In this document: one piece after another, positions 32,003 through 40,814 of the stretch
Position numbering within the stretch: the stretch's first letter is position 1
How the letters are laid out: every line of letters begins with the position of its first letter
From: Mesorhizobium sp. ORS 3324
GTDB taxonomy: Bacteria > Pseudomonadota > Alphaproteobacteria > Rhizobiales > Rhizobiaceae
Assembly: GCA_000824825.2 (NCBI GenBank)
Contig: LM655192.1
Coordinates: 109,113 to 173,112, forward strand
Direction of reading: 5' to 3'
Length of the DNA: 64,000 nucleotides
Notes under the pieces: generated by a model
The model's database searches: none
Seen by the model: the letters and a program-made list of their open reading frames with translations, nothing else
What the model was told of the DNA's origin: nothing
Position numbers and translations under genes: made by a program

Positions 32003-32842
32003 ATGCCAACCGCAACAGACCATGCCCAGACCGCCGGACCGGCGATCATCCTCGTCGAACCGCAGCTCGGCGAGAATATCGGCATGGTCGCGCGCGCCAT
32101 GGCGAATTTCGGCCTTTCCGAGCTGCGCCTGGTCAATCCGCGCGACGGCTGGCCGAATGAGAAGGCGCGCGCGGCGGCCAGCCGCGCCGACCATGTCATC
32201 GACGCCACGCGGGTGTTCGGCGACCTGGCCTCGGCTGTCGCCGATCTCAATTTCGTCTTCGCCACCACGGCGCGCGAGCGCGACGGGTTCAAGCCGGTAC
32301 GCGGTCCGGTGGAAGCGGGCAGGGCCCTCCGGGTCCGCGAGCAGGCCGGGCAGCGCACCGGCATCCTCTTCGGCCGCGAACGCTTCGGCCTCTACAATGA
32401 AGAGGTCGGCCTCGCCGACGAGGTCGTGACCTTTCCCGTCGATCCCGGCTTCTCCTCGCTCAACATCGCGCAGGCGGTGCTTTTGATGTCTTATGAATGG
32501 ATGAAGGCCGGCCTTGCCGACGAGACCGCGACCAATTTCTCCGGGCCGGAGCTGGTGCCCGCAACCAAGGAGCAGCTCCACAGCCTGTTCGCCTATCTCG
32601 AAGGTGCGCTGGAAGCGCGCGGCTATTTCCGTCCGGAAGAAAAGAAGCCGAAGATGGTCGACAATCTGCGCGCCGTGCTGACACGGGCGGGTTTCGCCGA
32701 GCCGGAACTCAAGGTGCTGCGCGGCATCATCTCCTCGCTCGACCGGTTTTCGCCGGCGATGCCGCGCGGCGATGGCTCGCCGGGCGACGATCCTAGGCGC
32801 CTGCCGGCCGCGCGGAAGCGGGCAACAGACAAAGAAAGTTAA
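32003..32842 (+). CDS. trmJ: tRNA 2'-O-methyltransferase, TrmJ-type SPOUT enzyme
   Basis: The 279-aa product is a SPOUT RNA methyltransferase. Motif 1 is ILVEPQLGENIGMVARAM, and the knot motifs are LFGRERFGLYNEE and SLNIAQAVLLMSYEW. TrmJ methylates position 32 of certain tRNAs. The C-terminal extension (FYRPEEKKPKMVDNLR-like region) is the usual TrmJ tail. ATG 32003 has GGAG upstream. It is divergent from icd; the 206-base gap holds both promoters. Confidence 0.92.
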   Translation: MPTATDHAQTAGPAIILVEPQLGENIGMVARAMANFGLSELRLVNPRDGWPNEKARAAASRADHVIDATRVFGDLASAVADLNFVFATTARERDGFKPVRGPVEAGRALRVREQAGQRTGILFGRERFGLYNEEVGLADEVVTFPVDPGFSSLNIAQAVLLMSYEWMKAGLADETATNFSGPELVPATKEQLHSLFAYLEGALEARGYFRPEEKKPKMVDNLRAVLTRAGFAEPELKVLRGIISSLDRFSPAMPRGDGSPGDDPRRLPAARKRATDKES

Positions 32843-32869
32843 GATCTATAAGCTGCGAGCCTTTGAGGT

Positions 32870-32888
32870 AACCGAATATTATTCGGTT
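32870..32888. other. Short AT-rich inverted repeat
   Basis: AACCGAAT-ATT-ATTCGGTT is a perfect 8-bp stem with a 3-base loop between trmJ and the next gene. No T-run follows. It could be an operator for the membrane protein gene or a weak terminator of trmJ. Confidence 0.35.
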
Positions 32889-32922
32889 CTGTCCCATCGT
32901 TATTGGAACGGTGGGGTGGCAA

Positions 32923-33525
32923 ATGTTCACATCCAATATCGGCCGTCTGCGCTTCTTCTTCTATTCGCTTGGCCTGTTCATGGCGGAGGCGATGGCTATC
33001 GTGCTCTGCATTGCGGGAACGATCGGCTTCGCGGGACTGATCAATTCGATACCAGGACCATCGCGGCAAGGCTTGGCCGGTGCTGCTCTGGTGGTGTCCC
33101 TGATCTTCGTTGCGGCGCGCGGCAACATCGCCTGGCGCCGCAGCTGCGATGCCAACGGGGCCAGGTGGATCCTTTGGACTTACATCGTCTTCTGCGCCAT
33201 CTATGCCTTCTTGCAGGCCGGCACGTTGCTGGTGATCGATTTCGGCAATCCCGAGAGCGTTCCAAGTGGCTTGAACCTGCTCGGTCTGTCCATTTTCGGC
33301 CTCTGGGCCACCATCTTGTGTGCGAAGCCGGTCGCAGGCAGCGACATCAACGAGCTCACGTCCGTCTTCGATTTCGACGGATCCGTGCCGGTGCCGACCC
33401 GCGCCCACCTCACAGCCACTGCCCCAGCCGCTCCGCGTGTCGCAGCGCCGGACCCGCGTCCGGCGCCTGCGCCGCAGCCGTTTGGCCGGCCGCGACCTGC
33501 AGGATTCGGCAAGCGCGGACTCTGA
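32923..33525 (+). CDS. DUF805-like membrane protein
   Basis: The product is about 200 aa, with four hydrophobic segments in the first 130 residues and a Pro/Ala-rich tail (PAPAPQPFGRPRPAGFGKRG). The N-terminal GRLRFFFYSLGLF resembles the start of DUF805 proteins, whose function is unknown. ATG 32923 was preferred to a GTG at 32911 because of the GGGGTGG ribosome-like site. It lies between trmJ and murI on the same strand. Assignment to DUF805 is tentative. Confidence 0.72.
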   Translation: MFTSNIGRLRFFFYSLGLFMAEAMAIVLCIAGTIGFAGLINSIPGPSRQGLAGAALVVSLIFVAARGNIAWRRSCDANGARWILWTYIVFCAIYAFLQAGTLLVIDFGNPESVPSGLNLLGLSIFGLWATILCAKPVAGSDINELTSVFDFDGSVPVPTRAHLTATAPAAPRVAAPDPRPAPAPQPFGRPRPAGFGKRGL

Positions 33526-33636
33526 GCCGTTTCAAAGCTGCGCAAAAGCTGCTGGCGTTTGCCATTTCAACACCATGATCGTTCAGGATAGAAGCGCGGT
33601 TGGCCAATTCACGGGCCAAGGTCTGCTTTTGGTCCG

Positions 33637-34443
33637 ATGAGAATGAACGATCGATCACACCATCGCCCGATCCTGATGTTCGATTCCGGCGTCGGCGGTC
33701 TGACGGTGCTGCGCGAAGCGCGCGTGCTGATGCCGGACCGGCGCTTCGTCTATGTTGCCGACGACGCGGCGTTCCCCTATGGCGCCTGGGAGGAGCCGGC
33801 GCTCAAGGAACACATCCTTTCGCTGTTCGGCAAATTGCTCGACCGGCTTCAGCCGGCGATTTCCGTCATCGCCTGCAACACCGCCTCGACCCTGGTAATC
33901 GACGCGCTGCGCGATAAATTCCCCGGCCATCCCTTTGTCGGCACCGTGCCGGCGATCAAGCCGGCGGCCGAGCGCACGCGTTCCGGCCTGGTGTCTGTTC
34001 TGGCGACTCCCGGCACCGTGAAGCGCCAGTACACGCGCGACCTGATCAGCAAATGGGCGCAGAAGTGCCATGTCCGCCTGGTCGGCAGCGACCGGCTCGC
34101 CGGGCTCGCCGAGATCTACATGCGCGAGGGTTTTGTCGACGAGGAGGCCGTGCGCGCAGAGATCGCGCCATGCTTCATCGAGCGCGACGGCCAGCGCACC
34201 GACATCGTCGTGCTTGCCTGCACGCACTACCCGTTTCTCGCCAACCGCATGCGCAAGACGGCGCCGTGGCCGGTCGACTGGATCGACCCGGCGGAAGCGA
34301 TCGCAAGGCGTGCGATGTCCCTGCTCGAACCCATCGGCGAACCGTCCGGCGAGAACGAGCCCGATATCGCCCTCTTCACCTCGGGCAAGGTGGATTTCGC
34401 CGCGCGACGGCTCATCCAAGGCTTTGGATTGACCGCGCGTTAG
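33637..34443 (+). CDS. murI: Glutamate racemase
   Basis: The 268-aa product has both catalytic cysteines: ACNTAST near residue 80 and ACTHYPF near residue 195, with the [11 protein letters not shown] start of the Asp/Glu racemase fold. It makes D-glutamate for peptidoglycan. A second ATG two codons later is possible. It is followed by a dispersed repeat and a small DUF3008 gene. Confidence 0.97.
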   Translation: MRMNDRSHHRPILMFDSGVGGLTVLREARVLMPDRRFVYVADDAAFPYGAWEEPALKEHILSLFGKLLDRLQPAISVIACNTASTLVIDALRDKFPGHPFVGTVPAIKPAAERTRSGLVSVLATPGTVKRQYTRDLISKWAQKCHVRLVGSDRLAGLAEIYMREGFVDEEAVRAEIAPCFIERDGQRTDIVVLACTHYPFLANRMRKTAPWPVDWIDPAEAIARRAMSLLEPIGEPSGENEPDIALFTSGKVDFAARRLIQGFGLTAR

Positions 34444-34454
34444 AGCCCGTCGCG

Positions 34455-34530
34455 CTGAAAGGGATTCAGCGACGCGCTTTACGCATGTGGTTTTCCCAAA
34501 ACCGCTGCGCGCTTTTGGGCGACATGCGCT
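34455..34530. repeat. Dispersed rhizobial repeat, family C, copy 2
   Basis: The segment GCGCTTTACGCATGTGG ... GCTTTTGGGCGACATGC parallels the copy at 26128-26202. A self-complementary GCGCTGAAAGGGATTCAGCG stem lies at its left end. It occupies the gap between murI and the DUF3008 gene. Confidence 0.6.
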
Positions 34531-34589
34531 GGCGCCGGAACTGCGGCCCATGGCGCTGCGTTTCTCCCTACAGCAAAGGAGAACTCGCA

Positions 34590-34772
34590 ATGCCTGCCAC
34601 ATCGCAAGCTCAGCAAAAGGCAGCCGGCGCGGCGCTCGCAGCCAAGCGCGGCGAGATCAAGAAGAGCGAGCTCAAGGGCGCCTCGCGCGAAATGTATGAA
34701 TCGATGAGCGAGGAGCAGCTCGAGGAGTTCGCCGAAACCAAGCGCAAGGGCCTGCCCGGCAAGAAGTCGTGA
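34590..34772 (+). CDS. Small DUF3008-type protein
   Basis: The 60-aa product MPATSQAQQKAAGAALAAKR.. continues with KKSELKGASREMYESMSEEQLEEFA and a basic end. This matches the DUF3008 family of small, charged proteins frequent in rhizobia. Such proteins are sometimes linked to stress or stationary phase; no function is established. AGGAG lies 8 bases before the ATG. A good terminator follows at 34894-34919. Confidence 0.85.
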   Translation: MPATSQAQQKAAGAALAAKRGEIKKSELKGASREMYESMSEEQLEEFAETKRKGLPGKKS

Positions 34773-34893
34773 TCGTCTATCGCGGGCTGCTTTGCCGGTG
34801 GCGAACATACAGCCATGTCTTCCCGGACACCCAGTGGCGACGCTTGTCCTTGCCACTTGCCCCCGGTCAGGATCTTGGGGCCGGATGGAACAG

Positions 34894-34919
34894 GCCCGCA
34901 GGGCGAACCGCGGGCTTTT
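34894..34919 (+). terminator. Rho-independent terminator after DUF3008 gene
   Basis: GCCCGC at 34894-34899 pairs with GCGGGC at 34910-34915, followed by TTTT and a further T-rich stretch. It ends 120 bases after the DUF3008 stop and converges with the next leftward gene. Confidence 0.7.
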
Positions 34920-34942
34920 CTGGATTGGCTAATGCGGGAAAA

Positions 34943-35146
34943 TTACCAGCGCCACCAGCAGCGCCGCACCTTGTAGCGGACGACGTAACGGTGGCCATGC
35001 CGCCATACGACTCTTTTCGTCACCACGACGCGGCAGACCTGCTTGTGGCCGTGCCAGTGCCTTGCCATGGCGGGCTCCGGCGTCATGACCGCCATCGATC
35101 CAGCCAGCACCGCGGCTCCAGTCAGGGTAAGGAAGAACTTCTTCAT
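34943..35146 (-). CDS. Very cationic small exported protein with two cysteines
   Basis: The 67-aa product has a clear Sec signal (MKKFFLTLTGAAVLAGSMAV, then AMA cleavage). The predicted mature peptide is about 39 residues: by count 9 Arg, 3 Lys, 5 His, 5 Trp and no acidic residue. Two cysteines (mature positions 10 and 35) bracket alternating hydrophobic and basic residues (RVVVTKRVVW ... RYVVRYKVRR) around a central HGH turn. Small His/Arg-rich exported proteins of this type occur in rhizobia without assigned function. A beta-hairpin closed by a disulfide is inferred. Confidence 0.85.
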   Translation of the reverse strand: MKKFFLTLTGAAVLAGSMAVMTPEPAMARHWHGHKQVCRVVVTKRVVWRHGHRYVVRYKVRRCWWRW

Positions 35147-35552
35147 GGGAATTCGGACTCCTCTGCTCCAGTCCCTTCATCAACTGCAAGGGCGAGCCAA
35201 CGTCCAAATGATTGCACCCCGCCCTGATGCCGTCCGCCGGCACCGCATGCAACGCTGAATTGTTATAGCGTCGCTGGTCGCGCCGCGAGTCACAAGCTTG
35301 ACAGCGGTTAAATCTCTGTTTAACAGGCCTACCAACACCGGGTGGCAACGCCCGGTGGTTTCTTTTGCATGGGCAAGACCTCACCGGAAGCCAATCTGTC
35401 GGCGGTCTTGTTCGAACTGACGTGTCCCGTGGGTTTTCCGTCGCGTTGCGTGGAAAACCCTGTCAGGTCTCGAAAACGGAGGCCAGAGGAGGGCGCGTTT
35501 CCTTCGCCCGGAGCCATGGGGTTGCGGGTACGTTGTTTTGAAAGGGAATGCG
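35147..35552. other. rpsD upstream region with hairpin
   Basis: The 406 bases before rpsD contain no gene. They should hold the divergent promoter for the small exported protein. A possible rpsD -35 element TTGACA is at 35298-35303, but a good -10 was not found. A terminator-like hairpin at 35336-35365 follows (listed separately). From there to the rpsD start there are about 190 bases of leader. Confidence 0.5.
35336..35365 (+). promoter_or_regulatory. Terminator-like hairpin in rpsD leader
   Basis: CACCGGG at 35336-35342 pairs with CCCGGTG at 35351-35357 across an 8-base loop, followed by GTTTCTTTT. No gene ends just upstream on this strand, so the hairpin probably belongs to the rpsD 5' leader and may attenuate it. 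S4 regulates its own mRNA in other bacteria; that this occurs here is inferred. Confidence 0.4.
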
Positions 35553-36170
35553 ATGAGCAAGCGCGAATCCGCGAAATACAAGATCGACCGCCGTCTCGGC
35601 GAAAATATCTGGGGCCGTCCGAAGTCCCCGGTCAACAAGCGCGAATACGGCCCGGGCCAACATGGCCAGCGCCGCAAGGGCAAGCTTTCCGACTTCGGCC
35701 TGCAGCTACGCGCCAAGCAGAAGCTTAAGGGCCACTACGGCGACGTTTCGGAAAAGCAGTTCCGCAAGGTCTATGAAGAGGCCAACCGCCGCAAGGGCGA
35801 CACCTCCGAGAACCTGATCGGCCTGCTCGAGTCGCGTCTGGACGCGATCGTCTATCGCGCCAAGTTCGTTCCGACCATCTTCGCCGCCCGTCAGTTCGTC
35901 AATCACGGCCACGTCAACGTCAACGGCAGGCGTGTCAACATCGGCTCGTATCGCTGCAAGCCGGGCGACGTCATCGAGGTGCGCGAGAAGTCGAAGCAGC
36001 TCGTCATCGTGCTGGAATCGGTCGGTCTGGCCGAGCGCGACGTGCCGGACTACATCGAGGCCGACCACAACAAGATGACCGCGACCTACAGCCGCGTTCC
36101 TGGCCTGTCAGACGTGCCGTTCGCCGTCCAGATGGAACCGAACCTGGTCGTCGAATTCTATTCGCGCTGA
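35553..36170 (+). CDS. rpsD: 30S ribosomal protein S4
   Basis: The 205-aa product is S4. It has the [21 protein letters not shown]-terminus, the [20 protein letters not shown] segment, and an S4 domain ([14 protein letters not shown] ... [19 protein letters not shown]). It binds 16S rRNA and starts 30S assembly. The rhizobial form lacks the N-terminal zinc cysteines of some S4 proteins. A clean terminator follows. Confidence 0.98.
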   Translation: MSKRESAKYKIDRRLGENIWGRPKSPVNKREYGPGQHGQRRKGKLSDFGLQLRAKQKLKGHYGDVSEKQFRKVYEEANRRKGDTSENLIGLLESRLDAIVYRAKFVPTIFAARQFVNHGHVNVNGRRVNIGSYRCKPGDVIEVREKSKQLVIVLESVGLAERDVPDYIEADHNKMTATYSRVPGLSDVPFAVQMEPNLVVEFYSR

Positions 36171-36194
36171 TCGAAGCCAATCAGCGACACCATC

Positions 36195-36226
36195 AAAGGC
36201 CGCCTCTCGAGGCGGCCTTTTCTTTG
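36195..36226 (+). terminator. Rho-independent terminator of rpsD
   Basis: AAAGGCCGCC at 36195-36204 pairs perfectly with GGCGGCCTTT at 36211-36220 across a 6-base loop, followed by a T-rich TTTCTTT tail. It lies 24 bases after the rpsD stop. Confidence 0.9.
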
Positions 36227-36279
36227 TGTGCCATGTCCGCTAAGCCGGGCCGTAACGAAGACCGTGGGGCATTTGCGCC

Positions 36280-37191
36280 ATGAATATGCTGCCGAATACC
36301 AAATCACTTGGCATCAAATCGCTTGACCCGATCGCCGACGAAACGGAAGGCGGCTTTCACCCGCTGTTTCGCGACGTGCCGTCCTCAGTCGAGTTCAACA
36401 AACTGCGCAAGCGGCTTTTGAGGCTCACCCGCCAGGCTGTCGAAGACTTCGCCATGGTGAAGCCCGGCGAGCGCTGGCTTGTAGCGCTCTCCGGCGGCAA
36501 GGACTCTTACGGCCTGCTCGCCCTGCTGCTCGACCTCAAATGGCGCGGGCTGCTGCCGGTCGATTTGCTTGCCTGCAACCTCGACCAGGGCCAGCCGAAT
36601 TTTCCAAAGCATATCCTGCCGGACTATCTGAGCGCCAACGGCATTGCGCACCGCATCGAGTACCAGGACACCTATTCGGTGGTCACCGACAAGCTGCCCG
36701 AGGGCAGCACCTATTGCTCGCTCTGCTCGCGGCTGAGGCGCGGCCACCTCTACCGCATCGCACGCGAGGAGGGCTGCGCGGCCCTGGTGCTCGGCCACCA
36801 CCGCGAGGACATCCTCGAAACCTTCTTCATGAACCTCTTCCATGGCGGGCGTCTCGCCGCCATGCCGCCCAAGCTGATCAATGACGAGGGCGACGTCATG
36901 GTTCTGCGCCCGCTCGCCTATTGCGCAGAGGCCGATCTCGAGAAATTCGCCGGCGCGATGAAATTCCCGATCATCCCTTGCGACCTCTGCGGCAGCCAGG
37001 AAGGGTTGCAGCGCAATGCGATGAAGGCGATGCTCGACGACATCGAGAAGCGCATGCCCGGCCGCAAGGACACCATGATCCGCGCCATGACCAATGTGCG
37101 GCCCTCGCACCTGCTCGACCGAATACTGTTCGACTTCGCCGCGCTCGGCGCCGGCCTCACCACAGGACAAGACATTTCCGATGACATTTGA
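36280..37191 (+). CDS. ttcA: tRNA 2-thiocytidine synthetase TtcA
   Basis: The 303-aa product is a PP-loop ATPase with [10 protein letters not shown] and the Fe-S cysteines in [11 protein letters not shown], plus CDLCGSQE later on. It thiolates cytidine 32 in several tRNAs using a [4Fe-4S] cluster. Linkage of two position-32 enzymes in this block (TrmJ and TtcA) is notable. The last 11 bases overlap the start of the next gene. Confidence 0.95.
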   Translation: MNMLPNTKSLGIKSLDPIADETEGGFHPLFRDVPSSVEFNKLRKRLLRLTRQAVEDFAMVKPGERWLVALSGGKDSYGLLALLLDLKWRGLLPVDLLACNLDQGQPNFPKHILPDYLSANGIAHRIEYQDTYSVVTDKLPEGSTYCSLCSRLRRGHLYRIAREEGCAALVLGHHREDILETFFMNLFHGGRLAAMPPKLINDEGDVMVLRPLAYCAEADLEKFAGAMKFPIIPCDLCGSQEGLQRNAMKAMLDDIEKRMPGRKDTMIRAMTNVRPSHLLDRILFDFAALGAGLTTGQDISDDI

Positions 37192-38008
37192 CGAGCGCGC
37201 GATCGACTGGCTGGCCGACCTTCTCGCCGATGTGGCCAGGGCCGAGATCATGCCGCGCTTCCGTCGGCTGGGCGAGGGCGATGTCCGCCAGAAGACTTCG
37301 GCCGCCGATCTGGTGACCGAGGCGGATGTGAATGCGGAGCGGCTGATCACCGCGAGACTGCGCGAGCGCTACCCCTCAGCGATGATCGTCGGCGAGGAGG
37401 CCTGTTCCGACAATCCGGCCTTGCTCATGGGGCTCGGTGATGCCGAGCTCGCCTTCGTCATCGATCCGGTCGACGGCACCTTCAACTTCGCCTCCGGCGT
37501 GCCGCTGTTCGGCGTGATGCTTGGCGTCGTCGCCAACGGCGAGACGGTCGCCGGCATCATCCACGACCCGGTCGGCAAGGACTGGCTGATCGGCGCCAAA
37601 GGCGCGGGAAGCCATATCCGCCATGCTGATGGCGCGCTGGAAGAGGTGCGGGTTGCCGCGCCGGCGCCGATCTCCGAGATGACGGGCTCGGTCTCCTGGC
37701 AGTTTCTGAAGGAACCGGAGCGATCGCGGCTTGCCCGCAACCAGACCAAGGCCCTGTCGCAGTTCGGCTATCGCTGTGCGGCGCATGAATACCGGCTGCT
37801 GGCCAGCGGCCATGCGCATTTCGTCGTCTACAACAAGTTGATGCCCTGGGACCACCTGGCCGGCGTGCTGATCCATCAGGAAGCCGGCGGCTATGCCGCG
37901 CGGATCGACGGCGATCCTTACCTGCCGTCGCATACCGAAGGCAGCCTGCTCGTGGCGCCGGACAAAGACAGCTGGGACGAGTTGCGCCGCGAGCTGTGGG
38001 CGAATTAG
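37181..38008 (+). CDS. Inositol monophosphatase family protein
   Basis: The 275-aa product has the metal-site motifs [17 protein letters not shown] and [15 protein letters not shown] of the IMPase family. Members hydrolyse inositol phosphate, histidinol phosphate, PAP or fructose bisphosphate; the true substrate is not visible. ATG 37181 overlaps ttcA by 11 bases, so it is probably translated from the same mRNA. Confidence 0.92.
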   Translation: MTFDERAIDWLADLLADVARAEIMPRFRRLGEGDVRQKTSAADLVTEADVNAERLITARLRERYPSAMIVGEEACSDNPALLMGLGDAELAFVIDPVDGTFNFASGVPLFGVMLGVVANGETVAGIIHDPVGKDWLIGAKGAGSHIRHADGALEEVRVAAPAPISEMTGSVSWQFLKEPERSRLARNQTKALSQFGYRCAAHEYRLLASGHAHFVVYNKLMPWDHLAGVLIHQEAGGYAARIDGDPYLPSHTEGSLLVAPDKDSWDELRRELWAN

Positions 38009-38058
38009 CGGTCCTCGATCAGATCGATGCAACCTCGCACAAATCCGAAGATGCCCCA

Positions 38059-38469
38059 GTGAGCACTCGATCCGCGATGGCCGCTCTGGCTCTTGCCATC
38101 GCCGTGACGATCACCGGTGCTGACGAAACAACGGCGCAGGAGCGCGCCTGCGGCAGTCGCGATGCGGTCAATTCCATAGCGGAAATGTCGGCTGCCATCT
38201 ATGCCTGCTGGCAGCCGCCTCGTGGAACTGCGGGTCTGTCCTTGACACTACGGTTCTCGCTTCGCCGAGACGGAACGCTTATTGGCAAGCCGCGCGCTAC
38301 CTTCTCCGCACTTGGACCGGACGACGGATTGAACAGAGCCTTCGTTGCCTCCGTCCTCGAGGCTCTCGATAAGGCCCTGCCGTTGCCCTTTACGGAGAGC
38401 ATGGGCGAGGCGATCGCTGGGCGCATACTTTCGCCTCGTTTCACGGCAGCGCAGGAACGCAAATCCTGA
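38059..38469 (+). CDS. Small exported protein of unknown function
   Basis: The product from GTG 38059 is 136 aa. A signal peptide (AMAALALAIAVTITGADETTAQ) is followed by a domain of about 100 residues with two cysteines (ERACGSRD and YACWQPP) and a strand pattern (LSLTLRFSLRRDGTLIGKPRATF) reminiscent of a TonB C-terminal fold (Pfam TonB_2-like). Other starts at 37996 (GTG, overlapping the previous gene) and 38077 (ATG) are possible. Function is unknown. Confidence 0.7.
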   Translation: MSTRSAMAALALAIAVTITGADETTAQERACGSRDAVNSIAEMSAAIYACWQPPRGTAGLSLTLRFSLRRDGTLIGKPRATFSALGPDDGLNRAFVASVLEALDKALPLPFTESMGEAIAGRILSPRFTAAQERKS

Positions 38470-38491
38470 ACGCGTGTCGGTTGTGCGCGTA

Positions 38492-39736
38492 TCAAACTGG
38501 CGGATTGTGCGGCTGGAACAGCCGTCCGCGCTCGGCGACCAGGATCATCAGCAGGGCAGCGACAGACACGCTGCAGAAGCCTGCGGCGAGCGGCGTCACC
38601 GTGCCGTTATAGGCTTGGCCGATCAGCGTGCCGAGCAGGCCGCCGAGAAAGGTCTGCATGAAGCCGAGGATGGACGAGGCCGTGCCGGCAAGCTCGCCGA
38701 GCGGCTCCATCGCAAGCGCGTTGAAATTCGCGCCGAGGCAGCCGAACGGAACCATCGCACCGGCAAAAAAGGCGATGAACAGCCAGAGCGGCATCGCGAT
38801 CTCGAGCGAGACGACGAGCCAGGTCAGGCTGATGGCGAGGAAGAGCAGCAGCGCGCTTTGCGACAGGCGGCGCATGCCGATCCTGCCGACGAGCCGCGCG
38901 TTGAGGAAGTTCGAGAAGGCGAGCACGCCGGCGACGCCGGCGAAGATCAGCGGAAACAGCTCGCCGACATGGAAGACGTCGAGATAGATCTGCTGCGCCG
39001 AATTGATGAAGCCGAACATGGCGCCGAAGATGAAGGTGCTGGCAAAGGCATAGCAAAGCGCGATGCGGTTGGTGAGCACGATGCGGAAGCCGCCGACGAT
39101 CGCGTTGACCGTCAGCGGACGGCGATATTCCGGATGCAGCGTTTCCGGCAGGCGCAGCAGCGACCATGTCGAGACGAGCAGCGCGCCGACGGCCATGGTG
39201 ACGAAGATCCAGTGCCAGGTGGCGAAGAGCATGATGAACTGGCCGATGCCGGGCGCGACCACCGGGATCGCCATGAACACCATGAATATCAGCGACATCA
39301 CCTCGGCCATGCGGCGGCCTTCGAATGTGTCGCGCACGATCGAGACGGCGATGACGCGTGTCGCCGCGGCGCCGATGCCCTGCACGGCACGGCAAGCGAG
39401 AAGGATGGCGAAGCTCGGCGCAACAGCGGCGGCGGCAACCGCCGCGACATAGATGATCAGGCCGACGACCAGCGGCGCTCGGCGGCCGAAACGATCCGAG
39501 ACCGGCCCGAAGAAAAGCTGCCCGGTGCCGAAGCCGAGAATATAGGCGGTAATCACATACTGGCGGTGGTTTTCGTTCTCGACGCCGAGAGAGGCGCCGA
39601 TCTGCTGCAGGGCCGGCAGCATGATGTCGATGGCCAGGGAGTTGAGCGCCATCAGCGCTGCGCAGAGCGCGATGAATTCCCAGCGCGGAATTGGCAAGCT
39701 GCTTGCCGATCGCTGCGCTACTACCTGCTTGTCCAC
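38492..39736 (-). CDS. Bcr/CflA-family drug-resistance MFS transporter
   Basis: The 414-aa product has 12 predicted membrane segments. The MFS motif A is GPVSDRFGRRAPLV after helix 2, LPALQQIGASLG is in helix 1, and motif C-like RAVQGIGAAATRVIA is in helix 4; this arrangement matches Bcr/CflA exporters. It would expel small drugs or metabolites using the proton gradient. Natural substrate is unknown. It converges with the small exported-protein gene. Confidence 0.92.
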   Translation of the reverse strand: MDKQVVAQRSASSLPIPRWEFIALCAALMALNSLAIDIMLPALQQIGASLGVENENHRQYVITAYILGFGTGQLFFGPVSDRFGRRAPLVVGLIIYVAAVAAAAVAPSFAILLACRAVQGIGAAATRVIAVSIVRDTFEGRRMAEVMSLIFMVFMAIPVVAPGIGQFIMLFATWHWIFVTMAVGALLVSTWSLLRLPETLHPEYRRPLTVNAIVGGFRIVLTNRIALCYAFASTFIFGAMFGFINSAQQIYLDVFHVGELFPLIFAGVAGVLAFSNFLNARLVGRIGMRRLSQSALLLFLAISLTWLVVSLEIAMPLWLFIAFFAGAMVPFGCLGANFNALAMEPLGELAGTASSILGFMQTFLGGLLGTLIGQAYNGTVTPLAAGFCSVSVAALLMILVAERGRLFQPHNPPV

Positions 39737-39889
39737 GACAAATTCCGATCATTCAAACGAACATGCGCCGGATTACCGGCGCATCGGTTCGTCTCGTTCT
39801 CTAGTATCGAGAACTGTCATGCCGAGGTGGGGGCGGCCCCGGGGTTCACAGCGCCGCCGGCTGGGCTGCCGGCCTGCGCGGATTCAAAA

Positions 39890-40225
39890 TCAGGCGGCGC
39901 CTTTGACGCTGACGCCCTTTTCGACCAGGAAGCTCTGCAACTCGCCGGCCTGGAACATCTCGCGCACGATGTCGCAACCGCCGACGAACTCGCCCTTGAC
40001 ATAGAGCTGCGGAATGGTCGGCCAGTTGGAATAGTCCTTGATGCCTTGGCGCAACTCGGCCGAGGTCAGCACGTTCACGCCTTTGTAGTCCACCCCGACA
40101 TAGTCGAGGATCTGCACCACCTGGCCGGAAAAGCCGCACTGCGGGAAGCCGGGGGTGCCCTTCATGAAGAGCACCACGTCGTTGCTCTTCACCTCACTGT
40201 CGATGTAGTCGTTGATGCCGCTCAT
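39890..40225 (-). CDS. grxD: Monothiol glutaredoxin Grx4 (CGFS type)
   Basis: The 111-aa product has the CGFS active site in [14 protein letters not shown], the TIPQLY cis-Pro strand and GGCDIVREM, which together bind a glutathione-ligated [2Fe-2S] cluster. CGFS glutaredoxins carry Fe-S clusters and pair with BolA proteins. The bolA gene is 250 bases upstream on the same strand, separated by a dispersed repeat. Confidence 0.97.
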   Translation of the reverse strand: MSGINDYIDSEVKSNDVVLFMKGTPGFPQCGFSGQVVQILDYVGVDYKGVNVLTSAELRQGIKDYSNWPTIPQLYVKGEFVGGCDIVREMFQAGELQSFLVEKGVSVKGAA

Positions 40226-40358
40226 AGGAATCCTTTCACGCCTGTGGGAGTCAGGCTCGAAGCATGTCCTTCAAATAAACCCATAGGTTGGCCGAAACAA
40301 GACGTTAGCCGCGACGCCACCGAAATGGCGCAAGGGATAACGCAGTTTTGGGCCAAGG

Positions 40359-40464
40359 CTAGAACGGTTCACCGTTTCGAGGAAACGCCGAACCGCTCTA
40401 TTTCTTTGTTTTGCGCAATTCCGGACGGAAAACCGTTACACACTTTTCCTGGAATTGCTCTGGG
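40359..40464. repeat. Dispersed rhizobial repeat, family B
   Basis: The block runs from AGAACGGTTCACCGTTTCGA to CTGGAATTGCTCTGGG. It contains imperfect inverted pieces, AGAACGGTTC/GAACCGCTCT and AATTCCGGA/CCTGGAATT. It resembles a repeat I recognise as common between rhizobial genes. It separates bolA and grxD. Confidence 0.65.
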
Positions 40465-40475
40465 TGGCGAAGGGC

Positions 40476-40709
40476 TCAGTCCGGAACGCTGGTCTGCAGC
40501 GCCAGCGCGTGCAGCACGCCGCCCATATTGCCCTTCAGCGCGTCATAGACCATCTGGTGCTGCTGCACGCGGCTTTTGCCGCGGAAGCTTTCGGCCACCA
40601 CTTCGGCCGCGTAGTGGTCGCCGTCGCCGGCCAGATCGCGAATCGTCACCTTGGCGTCCGGAATGCCTTCCTTGATCAGCCGTTCGATGTCGTGCGCATC
40701 CATTGCCAT
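40476..40709 (-). CDS. bolA: BolA-family protein
   Basis: The 77-aa product matches the short BolA class: DIERLIKEGIPDAKVTIRDL, DGDHYAAEVVAESFRGKSRVQQHQMVY with the conserved HQMVY, and a small C-terminal helix. BolA proteins bind CGFS glutaredoxins through a shared Fe-S cluster and act in iron signalling or cluster transfer. It lies downstream of purL and a membrane protein gene, as in related rhizobia. Confidence 0.95.
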   Translation of the reverse strand: MAMDAHDIERLIKEGIPDAKVTIRDLAGDGDHYAAEVVAESFRGKSRVQQHQMVYDALKGNMGGVLHALALQTSVPD

Positions 40710-40725
40710 GGCAAAAATCCTGTTT

Positions 40726-40800
40726 TCGAGCCGTAGAGCCCGTGCGATTAGAGTCGAGGATAAACGTAGAGCGTTTCCGGTCCGGATTGAAGCCGCTCAT
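40726..40800. repeat. Possible fragment of a dispersed repeat
   Basis: TAGAGCCCGTGCGATTAGAG.. begins like the left end of the family C copy at 34441 (TAGAGCCCGTCGCGCTGAAA) and then carries AGAGCGTTTCCGGTCCGGAT. It fills most of the gap between bolA and the membrane protein gene. Similarity is short, so confidence is low. Confidence 0.35.
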
Positions 40801-40814
40801 CCATGGCCGGCCGC

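Noticed and set aside
38345..40675. A very long rightward open frame opposite the MFS transporter and grxD genes
   Set aside because: It is antisense to two well-recognised genes. Its translation is rich in Arg, Glu, Asp and His without domains, as expected for the complement of GC-rich coding sequence.
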